Below, piece after piece: positions 25,910 through 32,927 of a stretch of DNA of 64,000 bases. The position numbers were made by a program, and so were the translations under genes. Origin of the DNA: Streptomyces sp. NBC_00510 (lineage in GTDB: Bacteria; Actinomycetota; Actinomycetes; Streptomycetales; Streptomycetaceae); NCBI GenBank assembly GCA_036013505.1, contig CP107851.1, positions 5,110,001 to 5,174,000 of the forward strand, given 5' to 3'. The stretch's first letter is position 1, and each line of letters begins with the position of its first letter. The notes under the pieces are model-generated. The model saw only the letters and a program-made list of their open reading frames with translations. It searched no databases and had not been told where the DNA came from.

Positions 25910-28024
25910 ATGCGAATGCGCATCGAGGACGTGCTGGCCGCGCTGGGCACGGGCGTCTGGCGCTGGGACAGCGCCACCGACATGGTGGAGCTCGACGCCG
26001 TGAGCGCCGGGCTGATAGGGCTTCCGCCCCAGCCGCAGAAGGTCCATTCGGGGGTGACCCGGGCCCGTTACCACGCCTCCGACTACGTGGACATGGCGGC
26101 GGCGGTCGCCCTGGCGATAGCCGAGGGCACCGCGTCGGAGTCGCTGCTGCGCGTGGTCCGGGAGGACGGACGGGTCGTCCGCACGGTGGTGATGCGCACC
26201 TTCGGGCTCCCCTCCGCGGGCGGCCGGCCGGAGGAGGTCGTCGGCACGCTGCAGGAGGCCCCCGCGGTGCACGGTCTCCCCGGCGCGGGCACCGGCACCC
26301 GCCCCACCGCGGCGGCCCCCGCCGCCCCCGCGGACTGGCGGCGGTCCCGCGAGGCCTTCCTGCTGGACGCGGGCCGGGCGCTGGCGGAGGCGGACAGCAC
26401 CGAGGAGGTGCTCCGCGTGGCCGCCCACCTGTCCATGCCGGGGTTCTCCCCCGACCGCCTCGCCGTCTTCGGCGTCCAGGGCGACCGGCTCCGCGCCATC
26501 GGGTTCCACGGGCAGCGGCCGGGCGACGAGGTGCCCTTCCTGGACATGCCGCTCCGCACGGAGTACCCGGCGGCGGTCGTGGTGCGCACCGGCCGTGCGG
26601 TCTACCTGCCGAGCCCGCAGGCGTACGAGGAACGCTTCCCGGCCACGTGGCCGCTGGTGCGGGACTTCGGGCGGTCGTCCTGGGCGTATCTGCCGCTGGT
26701 CGCCGCGGGCCGCACGATCGGCGCGTGGATGGCCGCCTTCCGGGAACGCGTCGCCTTCACCCCGGACGAGCGGTCGGTGCTGACCACCGTCGCCCGGATG
26801 CTCGCCCAGGCACTGTCCCGGGCGCATCTGCACGAGTCCGAGCGGGAGCTCTCCGACGGGCTGCAGCGCGCGATGCTGCCCGGGCGGCGGCCGCACGTCG
26901 AGGGGATGGCGCTGACCGCCCGCTACGTGCCGACCGGCGGCGGACTGCAGGTGGGCGGCGACTGGTACGACGTGATCGACCTGCCGTCGGGGCGCACCGC
27001 CCTGGTCGTCGGCGACGTGCAGGGCCACGACGTCCGCGCGGCGGGAGTGATGGGGCAACTGCGCATCGCGCTGCGCGCGTACGCCGCCGAGGGGCACCGC
27101 CCGGACGCGGTGATGTCCCGGACCTCCCGCTTCCTGGCCGGGCTCACCCAGTGTTCCGCCGACGGGGAGGACGGGCGCTTCGCCACATGCCTCTACATGG
27201 AGGTCGATCCGGTCAGCGGCACCCTGGACGTCGTACGGGCGGGGCACCTGGACCCGGTCGTCCGGCTCGCGGACGGCACGACGATCATCCGGCGCACGGC
27301 CGGCGGCCTCCCCCTGGGGATCGCCCCCGACTCCGACTACCCGACCACGCGGCTCACCCTGGAGCCCGGCGAGACGATGCTGATCTGCACGGACGGGCTG
27401 GTCGAGACCGGCGGCCACGACCTGGGCACGGGGTGGCGGCGGCTGCGCTCGGTGCTGGAGGACGCGGTCGACGACGGGCTGGAGGCGCTCGCCGACACCC
27501 TGGTCGAGGCGGTGCACGGCCCGGCCTCGCACCATCTGACCGGCCCCTTCGCCGACCGCCGGGAGGACGACATCGCGGTGCTGCTGGTGCGCCGCGACCC
27601 CGTCGGGACGCTCCGCGACGTCCCGGTGCGGCGCAGTGTGCTCACCGTCGGCCAGACCGACCCCCGGCAGCTGCGGGCGGCCCGGGAGGAGGTCCGCGCG
27701 CTGCTGCACGACTGGACGTCCGGGGACCAGGTCGACGCGGCCGTGCTGCTGGTGTCGGAGCTGGTCACCAATGTGCTGCTGCACACGGACGACGACGCGG
27801 TGCTGGGCGCGCAGCTGCTCGGCGTGCCGGGTGTCCGGCGGCTGCGGGTCGACGTGACCGACCGCAGCGACGACATGCCGCACCGCCGCACCCCGGGCGA
27901 GATGGCCGCCTCCGGACGCGGGCTGCTGCTCCTGCAGGAGATGGCGGACGCCTGGGGCGTGGATCCGCTGGGCGACGGCAAGGCGATCTGGTTCGAACTC
28001 CATGAGGCTCCCGTGCCGGGCTAG
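25910..28024 (+). CDS. PAS-GAF-SpoIIE phosphatase-HATPase signalling protein
   Basis: 704 residues combining four domains: PAS-like (about 5-100), GAF (about 145-310), a PP2C-type SpoIIE phosphatase (about 325-555; VGGDWYDVIDLPSGRTALVVGDVQGHD supplies the metal Asp residues, and REDDIAVLLVR closes it), and an RsbW-type ATPase (about 565-700; LLVSELVTNVLLH N-box and ASGRGLLLLQEMA G2 box). Such proteins dephosphorylate STAS antagonists and may phosphorylate or hold them or a sigma factor, so both arms of a partner switch are in one chain. ATG 25910 or 25916 can start it; neither has a good ribosome site. Confidence 0.9.
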   Translation: MRMRIEDVLAALGTGVWRWDSATDMVELDAVSAGLIGLPPQPQKVHSGVTRARYHASDYVDMAAAVALAIAEGTASESLLRVVREDGRVVRTVVMRTFGLPSAGGRPEEVVGTLQEAPAVHGLPGAGTGTRPTAAAPAAPADWRRSREAFLLDAGRALAEADSTEEVLRVAAHLSMPGFSPDRLAVFGVQGDRLRAIGFHGQRPGDEVPFLDMPLRTEYPAAVVVRTGRAVYLPSPQAYEERFPATWPLVRDFGRSSWAYLPLVAAGRTIGAWMAAFRERVAFTPDERSVLTTVARMLAQALSRAHLHESERELSDGLQRAMLPGRRPHVEGMALTARYVPTGGGLQVGGDWYDVIDLPSGRTALVVGDVQGHDVRAAGVMGQLRIALRAYAAEGHRPDAVMSRTSRFLAGLTQCSADGEDGRFATCLYMEVDPVSGTLDVVRAGHLDPVVRLADGTTIIRRTAGGLPLGIAPDSDYPTTRLTLEPGETMLICTDGLVETGGHDLGTGWRRLRSVLEDAVDDGLEALADTLVEAVHGPASHHLTGPFADRREDDIAVLLVRRDPVGTLRDVPVRRSVLTVGQTDPRQLRAAREEVRALLHDWTSGDQVDAAVLLVSELVTNVLLHTDDDAVLGAQLLGVPGVRRLRVDVTDRSDDMPHRRTPGEMAASGRGLLLLQEMADAWGVDPLGDGKAIWFELHEAPVPG

Positions 28025-28045
28025 CGGCCCGATACGCTGTGTGCC

Positions 28046-28489
28046 GTGTACGGCTACGACCAGAACGGGATGGCAGGGGCGGCGCCGCCGATGGGCGGGG
28101 CGCCGATGGGTGCGGGCTACCCCGAGCCGTCACCGCCCTCGCTGGCGGACGCGGTGCGCGCGTTCACGACGGGCTCGATGTCGGCGGAGGACTTCCAGGC
28201 GGTCTTCGCCACGTCCAAGGTCTACTGCCCGCGCGGCGACAACCCCGGTTTCCTGGCGCTGCACGACACGCAGCAGCCGGTGATCCCCATGTTCTCCTCG
28301 CTGAAGCAGCTGCGCCGCTACGCCGGCAAGGAGTCCAAGTACTTCGTGATCACGGGTGCCGAGGTGCTGGACCTGCTGCCGACCGGCTACGGCTTCGTGC
28401 TGGACATGGAGGGCGAGCACCGGATGGTGTTCGACGCGAAGGCGGTCGAGCAGATGGTGGAGTTCACCATGCGGCGGATGTACGGCTGA
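28046..28489 (+). CDS. SseB-like protein
   Basis: 147 residues: a Gly/Met/Pro-rich N-terminus (about 1-30) and an SseB N-terminal-type domain (VYCPRGDNPGFLALHDTQQPVIPMFSS...). Proteins with this domain are of unknown function; some are near secretion genes. GTG 28046 is 7 bases after TACGCT, with no Shine-Dalgarno, suggesting a leaderless transcript or translation carried over from the upstream gene, whose stop is 21 bases away. Confidence 0.75.
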   Translation: MYGYDQNGMAGAAPPMGGAPMGAGYPEPSPPSLADAVRAFTTGSMSAEDFQAVFATSKVYCPRGDNPGFLALHDTQQPVIPMFSSLKQLRRYAGKESKYFVITGAEVLDLLPTGYGFVLDMEGEHRMVFDAKAVEQMVEFTMRRMYG

Positions 28490-28542
28490 TCCGGCCCTCA
28501 CCCCACGGAAACCGGACAAAGGCCGGGGAACGGTTGCGGGAA

Positions 28543-28573
28543 GTTCAGCGTTCAACTATGTTGAACGTTGAAC
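28543..28573 (+). promoter_or_regulatory. Multiple GTTCAAC/GTTGAAC half sites before pirin
   Basis: CGTTCAAC-TAT-GTTGAACG (28549-28567) is a perfect 8-bp inverted repeat. It is flanked by GTTCAGC (28543-28549) and a second GTTGAAC (28567-28573), so four half sites lie in 31 bp, immediately before the GGAGGA of the pirin gene. The arrangement resembles MarR-family operators, which is inference; no marR gene is adjacent. Confidence 0.55.
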
Positions 28574-28593
28574 AATCCGAGGAGGATCTGGCC

Positions 28594-29547
28594 ATGCCTG
28601 CAGTGACCGTCGAGAACCCGTTGACCCTGCCGCGCGTCCACGCCCCCGCCGACGCGGTACAGCGGCGGGCGCTGCAGGTGACCACCGCCCCGAGCGGCTT
28701 CGAGGGGGAGGGCTTCCCCGTCCGCCGCGCCTTCGCGGGCATCGACTACAAGAACCTCGACCCGTTCATCATGATGGACCAGATGGGTGAGGTGGAGTAC
28801 GCGCCCGGCGAGCCCAAGGGCACGCCCTGGCACCCGCACCGCGGCTTCGAGACCGTCACCTACATCATGGACGGCGCGTTCATCCACCAGGACTCCCACG
28901 GTGGCGGCGGCACCATCACCGACGGTGACACGCAGTGGATGACGGCCGGCAGCGGCCTGCTCCACATCGAGACGCCGCCGGAGGAGCTGGTCATGACCGG
29001 CGGCCTGTTCCACGGCCTGCAGCTGTGGGTCAACCTGCCCGCCAGGGACAAGATGATCGCGCCGAAGTACCAGGACATCCGCGGCGGCAACGTCAAGCTG
29101 CTGGCGTCCGAGGACGGCGGCGCGCTCATCCGGATCATCGCCGGCGACATCGACGGCCACCAGGGCCCGGGCGCCACGCACACCCCGATCACCATGCTGC
29201 ACGTCTCGGTGAACCCGGGCGCCCAGCTCACGCTGCCCTGGCGCGCGGACTTCAACGCCCTGGCGTACGGCCTGGCCGGCCGCGGCACCGCGGGCCCGGA
29301 GAACCGGCCCTTCCGCATGGGGCAGGCGGTGGTCTTCGGGCGCGGCGATTCCCTCACGATCCGCGCCGACGGGTCCCAGGAATCGCGCAGCCCCAACTTC
29401 GAGGTCGTCCTTCTGGGCGGGCTGCCGATTCGTGAGCCGATGATGCAGTACGGCCCGTTCGTGATGAACACCCACGCGGAACTCGCCCAGGCCTTCGACG
29501 ACTTCAAGGCCGGCAAGCTCGGCACCGTTCCCGCCGGTCAGGAGTGA
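28594..29547 (+). CDS. Pirin family protein
   Basis: 317-residue double cupin. The first cupin holds the metal ligands: HPHRGFETVTY supplies two His, and the later GLLHIETPPEE supplies His and Glu; the second cupin lacks them, as in other pirins. Bacterial pirins act as iron-dependent redox regulators of central metabolism or as quercetinases; a Streptomyces pirin has been reported to modulate acyl-CoA dehydrogenase activity. ATG 28594 was chosen for its GAGGAGGA site; an ATG at 28558 would fall inside the operator repeat. Followed by a strong terminator. Confidence 0.9.
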   Translation: MPAVTVENPLTLPRVHAPADAVQRRALQVTTAPSGFEGEGFPVRRAFAGIDYKNLDPFIMMDQMGEVEYAPGEPKGTPWHPHRGFETVTYIMDGAFIHQDSHGGGGTITDGDTQWMTAGSGLLHIETPPEELVMTGGLFHGLQLWVNLPARDKMIAPKYQDIRGGNVKLLASEDGGALIRIIAGDIDGHQGPGATHTPITMLHVSVNPGAQLTLPWRADFNALAYGLAGRGTAGPENRPFRMGQAVVFGRGDSLTIRADGSQESRSPNFEVVLLGGLPIREPMMQYGPFVMNTHAELAQAFDDFKAGKLGTVPAGQE

Positions 29548-29578
29548 CGGCGACGGCTCCGGTGCCTCCGGCATTAAA

Positions 29579-29615
29579 CGGCCCCGTCCGGGAATCCGAT
29601 TCCCGGGCGGGGCCG
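29579..29615. terminator. Hairpin terminator after pirin
   Basis: 17-bp stem (29579-29595 with 29599-29615, one G-T pair) preceded by TTAAA, 32 bases past the pirin stop; core GGCCCCGTCCGGGAAT / ATTCCCGGGCGGGGCC. Confidence 0.85.
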
Positions 29616-29689
29616 TCGCATACGGTGGGAGCAATTCCGGCGGGCGGTTCGTTGGCTCTTCATTGGCCGCTGCATTCACCCTGAGTGAC

Positions 29690-29741
29690 TGCACGTGCAC
29701 CTGCACGTGCAGATGCACGTGACACCGTCTCTGGCTATCAT
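29690..29741 (+). promoter_or_regulatory. Three phased TGCACGTGCA palindromes and -10 box of the DUF397 gene
   Basis: TGCACGTGCA occurs at 29690-29699 and 29702-29711, and a third diverged copy TGCACGTGAC at 29714-29723, exactly 12 bp apart each. A -10-like TATCAT lies at 29736-29741, so the third copy covers the -35 position. The same palindrome reappears before the ATPase gene (30593-30604). Strong candidate binding site of the local XRE regulator. Confidence 0.6.
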
Positions 29742-29778
29742 CTCCCCTGTCCTGCACGGCACTTACCTGGAGAGAAGC

Positions 29779-30018
29779 ATGCGCCACACGTACAACGGCA
29801 TGGCAGCGTCCGATCTCCACGGACTGGTGTGGCAGAAGAGCCGGGACAGCAATGCGAACGGTCAGTGCGTGGAGCTGGCCGCGCTTCCGGACGGGGACGT
29901 GGCCGTGCGCAATTCACGTTTTCCGGACGGACCGGCGCTGATATATACGAAGGAAGAGATTGAATCCCTCATCGTGGGGATGAAGAACGGGGAGTTCGAT
30001 CACTTCGTGGCGAACTGA
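29779..30018 (+). CDS. DUF397 domain protein
   Basis: 79-residue DUF397 protein. The domain fills the chain: VWQKSRDSNANGQCVELA, then VAVRNSRFPDGPALIYTKEE and a final helix. In streptomycetes these small proteins are typically encoded beside XRE/DUF5753 regulators (e.g. around whiJ and the Scr1/Scr2 pair) and are thought to bind or modulate them. ATG 29779 follows GGAGAG. An XRE regulator with DUF5753 lies 700 bp away, with the RsbW-like ATPase gene between. It is transcribed from the palindrome-bearing promoter just upstream. Confidence 0.9.
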   Translation: MRHTYNGMAASDLHGLVWQKSRDSNANGQCVELAALPDGDVAVRNSRFPDGPALIYTKEEIESLIVGMKNGEFDHFVAN

Positions 30019-30040
30019 CCACGGTCGTCCCCGGTACGGC

Positions 30041-30526
30041 TCAATGTGACGGGCCGTCGTTCTGTCCGGGCATACGGAAGAGCGCCCAGACGACTTTCCC
30101 CATGCCGGTGAGGGGATGCCAGCCCCAGGTCTCGCTGAAGGACTCCACCAGATGCAGCCCGCGCCCGGACTCGGCGACGAAGTCCGGGGCCTTGGCGACG
30201 GGCCCGTGACTGCTGGGGTCGCGCACCGCGCACACTACGCGCGTTGACCATCTGACCAGGCTGAGCCGGACGCACCCGTGGGCCGCGTCCTCGGGGACCG
30301 CGTAGCGCAGGGCGTTGGTCACCAGTTCCGAGGCGACCAGTTCGATGCCGTCCTGGAGTTCTTCCAAGTGCCAGGCGTGCAGGGTCGTCCGCGCAAATCT
30401 TCGTGCGTCGCCGACCGCCTCGTAACGCGGCGGCAGCGGGCAGGAGGTGGCACTCGACGACGAAAGGCGCTCCGGAACCAGCCCGTCCCATAAGGGCTGC
30501 ACCCCGGCCGAGCTCTCAGTCCACAT
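30041..30526 (-). CDS. RsbW-like ATP-binding protein (anti-sigma factor type)
   Basis: 161-residue single-domain GHKL ATPase. N box: ELVASELVTNALRYA; G1 box: VRDPSSHGP; G2 box: ESGRGLHLVESFSETWG. Actinobacterial proteins of this size are anti-sigma factors or regulators in XRE/DUF397 loci. ATG 30526 follows GGGTGG; the longer frame upstream would run through the regulatory palindrome. It converges on the DUF397 gene and is divergent from the XRE gene. A TTGCAT (30585-30580) and GACGAT pair 18 bp apart could be its promoter, with the palindrome 30593-30604 just upstream. Confidence 0.85.
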   Translation of the reverse strand: MWTESSAGVQPLWDGLVPERLSSSSATSCPLPPRYEAVGDARRFARTTLHAWHLEELQDGIELVASELVTNALRYAVPEDAAHGCVRLSLVRWSTRVVCAVRDPSSHGPVAKAPDFVAESGRGLHLVESFSETWGWHPLTGMGKVVWALFRMPGQNDGPSH

Positions 30527-30592
30527 GCGCACCACCCGGTATCGGCACGTACGTAATCGTCCCGTACGGCCTGCGGCCGATGCAAGGGGCGG

Positions 30593-30604
30593 ATGCACGT
30601 GCAT
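30593..30604. promoter_or_regulatory. ATGCACGTGCAT palindrome between ATPase and XRE genes
   Basis: A 12-bp perfect palindrome containing TGCACGTGCA, the unit repeated before the DUF397 gene. A further half-like element TGCATGGCACG follows at 30607-30617. It lies 8 bp upstream of the candidate ATPase -35, the same relative position as at the DUF397 promoter. Confidence 0.55.
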
Positions 30605-30632
30605 TTGCATGGCACGAGGCAGATGGGTCGGG

Positions 30633-30659
30633 AGTGACGATCGAGAGTGACCGATCGAG
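30633..30659. repeat. Tandem direct repeat AGTGAC(C)GATCGAG upstream of the XRE gene
   Basis: AGTGACGATCGAG (30633-30645) is followed at once by AGTGACCGATCGAG (30646-30659), about 60-90 bp before the XRE start. The core CGATCGAG recurs as a full palindrome at 31662-31677 in front of the STAS gene, so a shared regulator is plausible. Confidence 0.5.
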
Positions 30660-30719
30660 TACTGAACGCAGCGCGAAGGTGGCAGACTGCTGGATGCCAC
30701 GGGGAGAAGGTAGGCGCAA

Positions 30720-31589
30720 ATGACCACAGTGCAGTCAGGAAGCGGATCGATGGTGCGCCGCATCCTCCTGGGCTCGCAGCTGCGCAGGCTGCGCGAAGCG
30801 CAGGGCATCACCCGTGAGGCCGCGGGCTATTCGATCCGCGCGTCCGAGTCGAAGATCAGCCGCATGGAGCTCGGGCGCGTGAGCTTCAAGGAGCGCGACG
30901 TGGCCGACCTGCTCACCCTCTACGGCATCACGGACGACGGTGAGCGCACGGCCCTGCTCGGCCTGGTGCGCGAGGCGAACGTCGCCGGCTGGTGGCACGG
31001 CTTCGGCGACGTCCTGCCCGCGTGGTTCCAGACGTACGTCGGCCTGGAGGAGTCCGCCTCGGTCATCCGCTCCTTCGAGACGCAGTTCGTGCACGGCCTG
31101 CTCCAGGCCGACGACTACAGCCGCGCCGTCATCGAGCTGGGCCACCCGGACGCCCCCGCCGACGAGGTGGAGCGCCGGCTGGACCTGCGGCACAAGCGGC
31201 AGAAGCTGCTGACCTCGGAGCTCGCCCCGGAGATCGTCGCGGTGATGGACGAGTCCGTGGTGCTCCGCAGGTTCGGCGGGCGGGAGGTGATGCGGGCCCA
31301 GCTCGTGCACCTCATCGAGGCCTCGCAGCAGCCGAACGTGACGGTGCAGCTGCTGCCACTGGAGTTCACGGGGTACTCCGCGGGCGCCAGCGGGACCTTC
31401 ACCCAGCTGACCTTCCCGGAGTCCGACGTCCCGGACGTCGTGTACGTGGAGCAGCTCACCGGGGCGATGTACATCGACAAGCGCGAGGAGGTCGACCAGT
31501 ACCGCGTCGTCATGGCGAAGCTCCGCGCCGACAGCCTCTCCCCGGACGCCACCCGGGACCGGCTGAACGCCGTCCTCCGCGCCGTCTGA
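30720..31589 (+). CDS. XRE-family regulator with DUF5753 domain
   Basis: 289-residue transcription factor. N-terminal XRE helix-turn-helix: LGSQLRRLREAQGITREAAGYSIRASESKISRMELGRVSF (about 18-58). The rest is DUF5753 (about 95-285), with WFQTYVGLEESASVIRSFETQFVHGLLQ and the closing VVYVEQLTGAMYIDK. This combination, as in WhiJ-like proteins of S. coelicolor, works with DUF397 partners and often with an RsbW-like ATPase; all three are present here. ATG 30720 follows GGGAGAAGG. It is the likely reader of the TGCACGTGCA palindromes, which is inference from context. Confidence 0.92.
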   Translation: MTTVQSGSGSMVRRILLGSQLRRLREAQGITREAAGYSIRASESKISRMELGRVSFKERDVADLLTLYGITDDGERTALLGLVREANVAGWWHGFGDVLPAWFQTYVGLEESASVIRSFETQFVHGLLQADDYSRAVIELGHPDAPADEVERRLDLRHKRQKLLTSELAPEIVAVMDESVVLRRFGGREVMRAQLVHLIEASQQPNVTVQLLPLEFTGYSAGASGTFTQLTFPESDVPDVVYVEQLTGAMYIDKREEVDQYRVVMAKLRADSLSPDATRDRLNAVLRAV

Positions 31590-31661
31590 GCGCACCCGGC
31601 GGCAACGCCGGGTACCGCTCTCCTCCCCTGTGAACAGGGGTTTTGCAGCTTTTCACAGGTC

Positions 31662-31677
31662 TCACTCGATCGAGTGA
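31662..31677. promoter_or_regulatory. 16-bp palindrome upstream of the STAS gene
   Basis: TCACTCGATCGAGTGA is perfectly symmetric, and stands 8 bp before a TTGACG (31686-31691). Its core CTCGATCG matches the direct repeats before the XRE gene. Confidence 0.5.
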
Positions 31678-31729
31678 AGTGGACCTTGACGCATCGGTCG
31701 GCTCATCGGCCCGGTGATCTTATGCTCCG

Positions 31730-32077
31730 GTGAGCCCGTACCTGCGTACCCACACGATCGACGGGTGCGTCGTGGTGGAACTCAGCGGGGAGATCGACAT
31801 CGTCGCGGCGATGGAGATCATTCCGCTGCTCGACGCGCTGACCCGCGCCCCGGGCCCCGGTCTCGTCGTCGACCTGGGCCCCGTCGACTTCATCGACTGT
31901 TCCGGACTCGCCGTCCTGTGCCGGCTGCGGAGCCGGGTCCACGGCCACGGCGGGCAATTGCAGTTCGTCTGCGCCCGCCCCCCGACCCTCAGGATCCTGC
32001 GCGCCACCGGGCTGATGAGGGCCTTCCGCCCGGTGCCGAGCGTGGAGGAGGCGCTCGCCCGGATCGGGCGGTCGTGA
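31730..32077 (+). CDS. STAS-domain anti-sigma factor antagonist
   Basis: 115-residue SpoIIAA/RsbV-type protein. The phosphorylatable Ser58 lies in VDFIDCSGLAVLCRL, and the strand-helix order TIDGCVVVELSGEID...GPGLVVDLGPVDFIDCSG is canonical. It would bind an RsbW-like ATPase when unphosphorylated and so free a sigma factor; the ATPase gene 1.2 kb away and the SpoIIE phosphatases nearby are natural partners. The start is GTG 31730 without ribosome site, six bases after TCTTAT, so leaderless translation is possible. Confidence 0.88.
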   Translation: MSPYLRTHTIDGCVVVELSGEIDIVAAMEIIPLLDALTRAPGPGLVVDLGPVDFIDCSGLAVLCRLRSRVHGHGGQLQFVCARPPTLRILRATGLMRAFRPVPSVEEALARIGRS

Positions 32078-32101
32078 CCGCCCGGTCCACACGGTCCCGG
32101 G

Positions 32102-32524
32102 TCAGTCCGAGCAGACGGCCGTGACGAACTCGGCGACCCGCTCCTGCGGCAGGTGGCGGGCCACGTCGGCCTCGCTGATCATGCCGATGAGACGGTGTGC
32201 GGGATGGTCGATCACCGGCAGCCGGCGCACCCGGTACTCCTCCATCAGTTCCAGCACCCGGTCGATCTGCTCGTCCCCCTCGATGATCTGCGGCCGGCCC
32301 ATGGCCAGCTCACCGCAGGAGACCTCGGACGGGTCGCGCCCCTCGGCGACGCACTTCAGCACGATGTCCCGGTCGGTGACGATGCCGACCAGCACGTCGT
32401 CGTCCCCGCAGATCGGCAGCGCGCCGATGTCCTGCTCACGCATGATCCGGGCCGCGTCGGCGAGGCTCTCCCGCTCCCCGACGCACATGGCGCCGGGATG
32501 CATGATGTCCAGTGCGGTGGTCAT
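32102..32524 (-). CDS. Tandem CBS domain protein
   Basis: 140 residues made of two CBS motifs: TALDIMHPGAMCVGERESLADAARIM (first), and PQIIEGDEQIDRVLELMEEYRVRRLPVID (second), with the linking VGIVTDRDIVLKCVAEG. CBS pairs bind adenine nucleotides and sense energy state; stand-alone ones may control other enzymes or transporters. ATG 32524 follows AAGGAGG. Divergent from a DUF1876 gene and convergent with the STAS gene. Confidence 0.9.
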   Translation of the reverse strand: MTTALDIMHPGAMCVGERESLADAARIMREQDIGALPICGDDDVLVGIVTDRDIVLKCVAEGRDPSEVSCGELAMGRPQIIEGDEQIDRVLELMEEYRVRRLPVIDHPAHRLIGMISEADVARHLPQERVAEFVTAVCSD

Positions 32525-32644
32525 GACGGCGCCTCCTTGTGGCAGGGACCGATTTCCTTTGGCTCCATCGTCACCCTGGTGGAGTAGTTCCGCGATAGGG
32601 AGCACGCTGGAAGGAGACACCGGGACCGCTGGAGGTGTTCCGTC

Positions 32645-32914
32645 ATGCAGACCCTCGTCGGATGGCACATCGAGATGGACTTCCGGGAGGACGGCGCGAG
32701 GACGAAGGCCGCCGCGCTGCTCCGCCTTCCGGACGGCACGGAGGTCAGGTCGCACGGCCACGCCAACCGGCATCCCTCCGACCCGGACCAGGAACGGGTC
32801 GGCGAGGAACTCGCGGCGGCCAGGGCGCTCAACGACCTCGCGCGTCAGCTCCTCGGCAAGGCCGCGCACGAGATCGAGGAGGTCACCCACGTGCCCGCGC
32901 ATCCCAGGATCTGA
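32645..32914 (+). CDS. DUF1876 domain protein
   Basis: 89-residue protein matching the actinobacterial DUF1876 pattern: GWHIEMDFREDGARTKAAALLRLPDGTEVRSHGHANRHP, then a helix ending NDLARQLLGKAAHEIE. The fold is thought to resemble double-stranded-RNA-binding domains, and no function is established. ATG 32645 follows GGAGGTG. Pairs of CBS and DUF1876 genes are common in streptomycetes, so the divergent arrangement may be meaningful. Confidence 0.82.
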   Translation: MQTLVGWHIEMDFREDGARTKAAALLRLPDGTEVRSHGHANRHPSDPDQERVGEELAAARALNDLARQLLGKAAHEIEEVTHVPAHPRI

Positions 32915-32927
32915 GCCCGCGGGGCCC

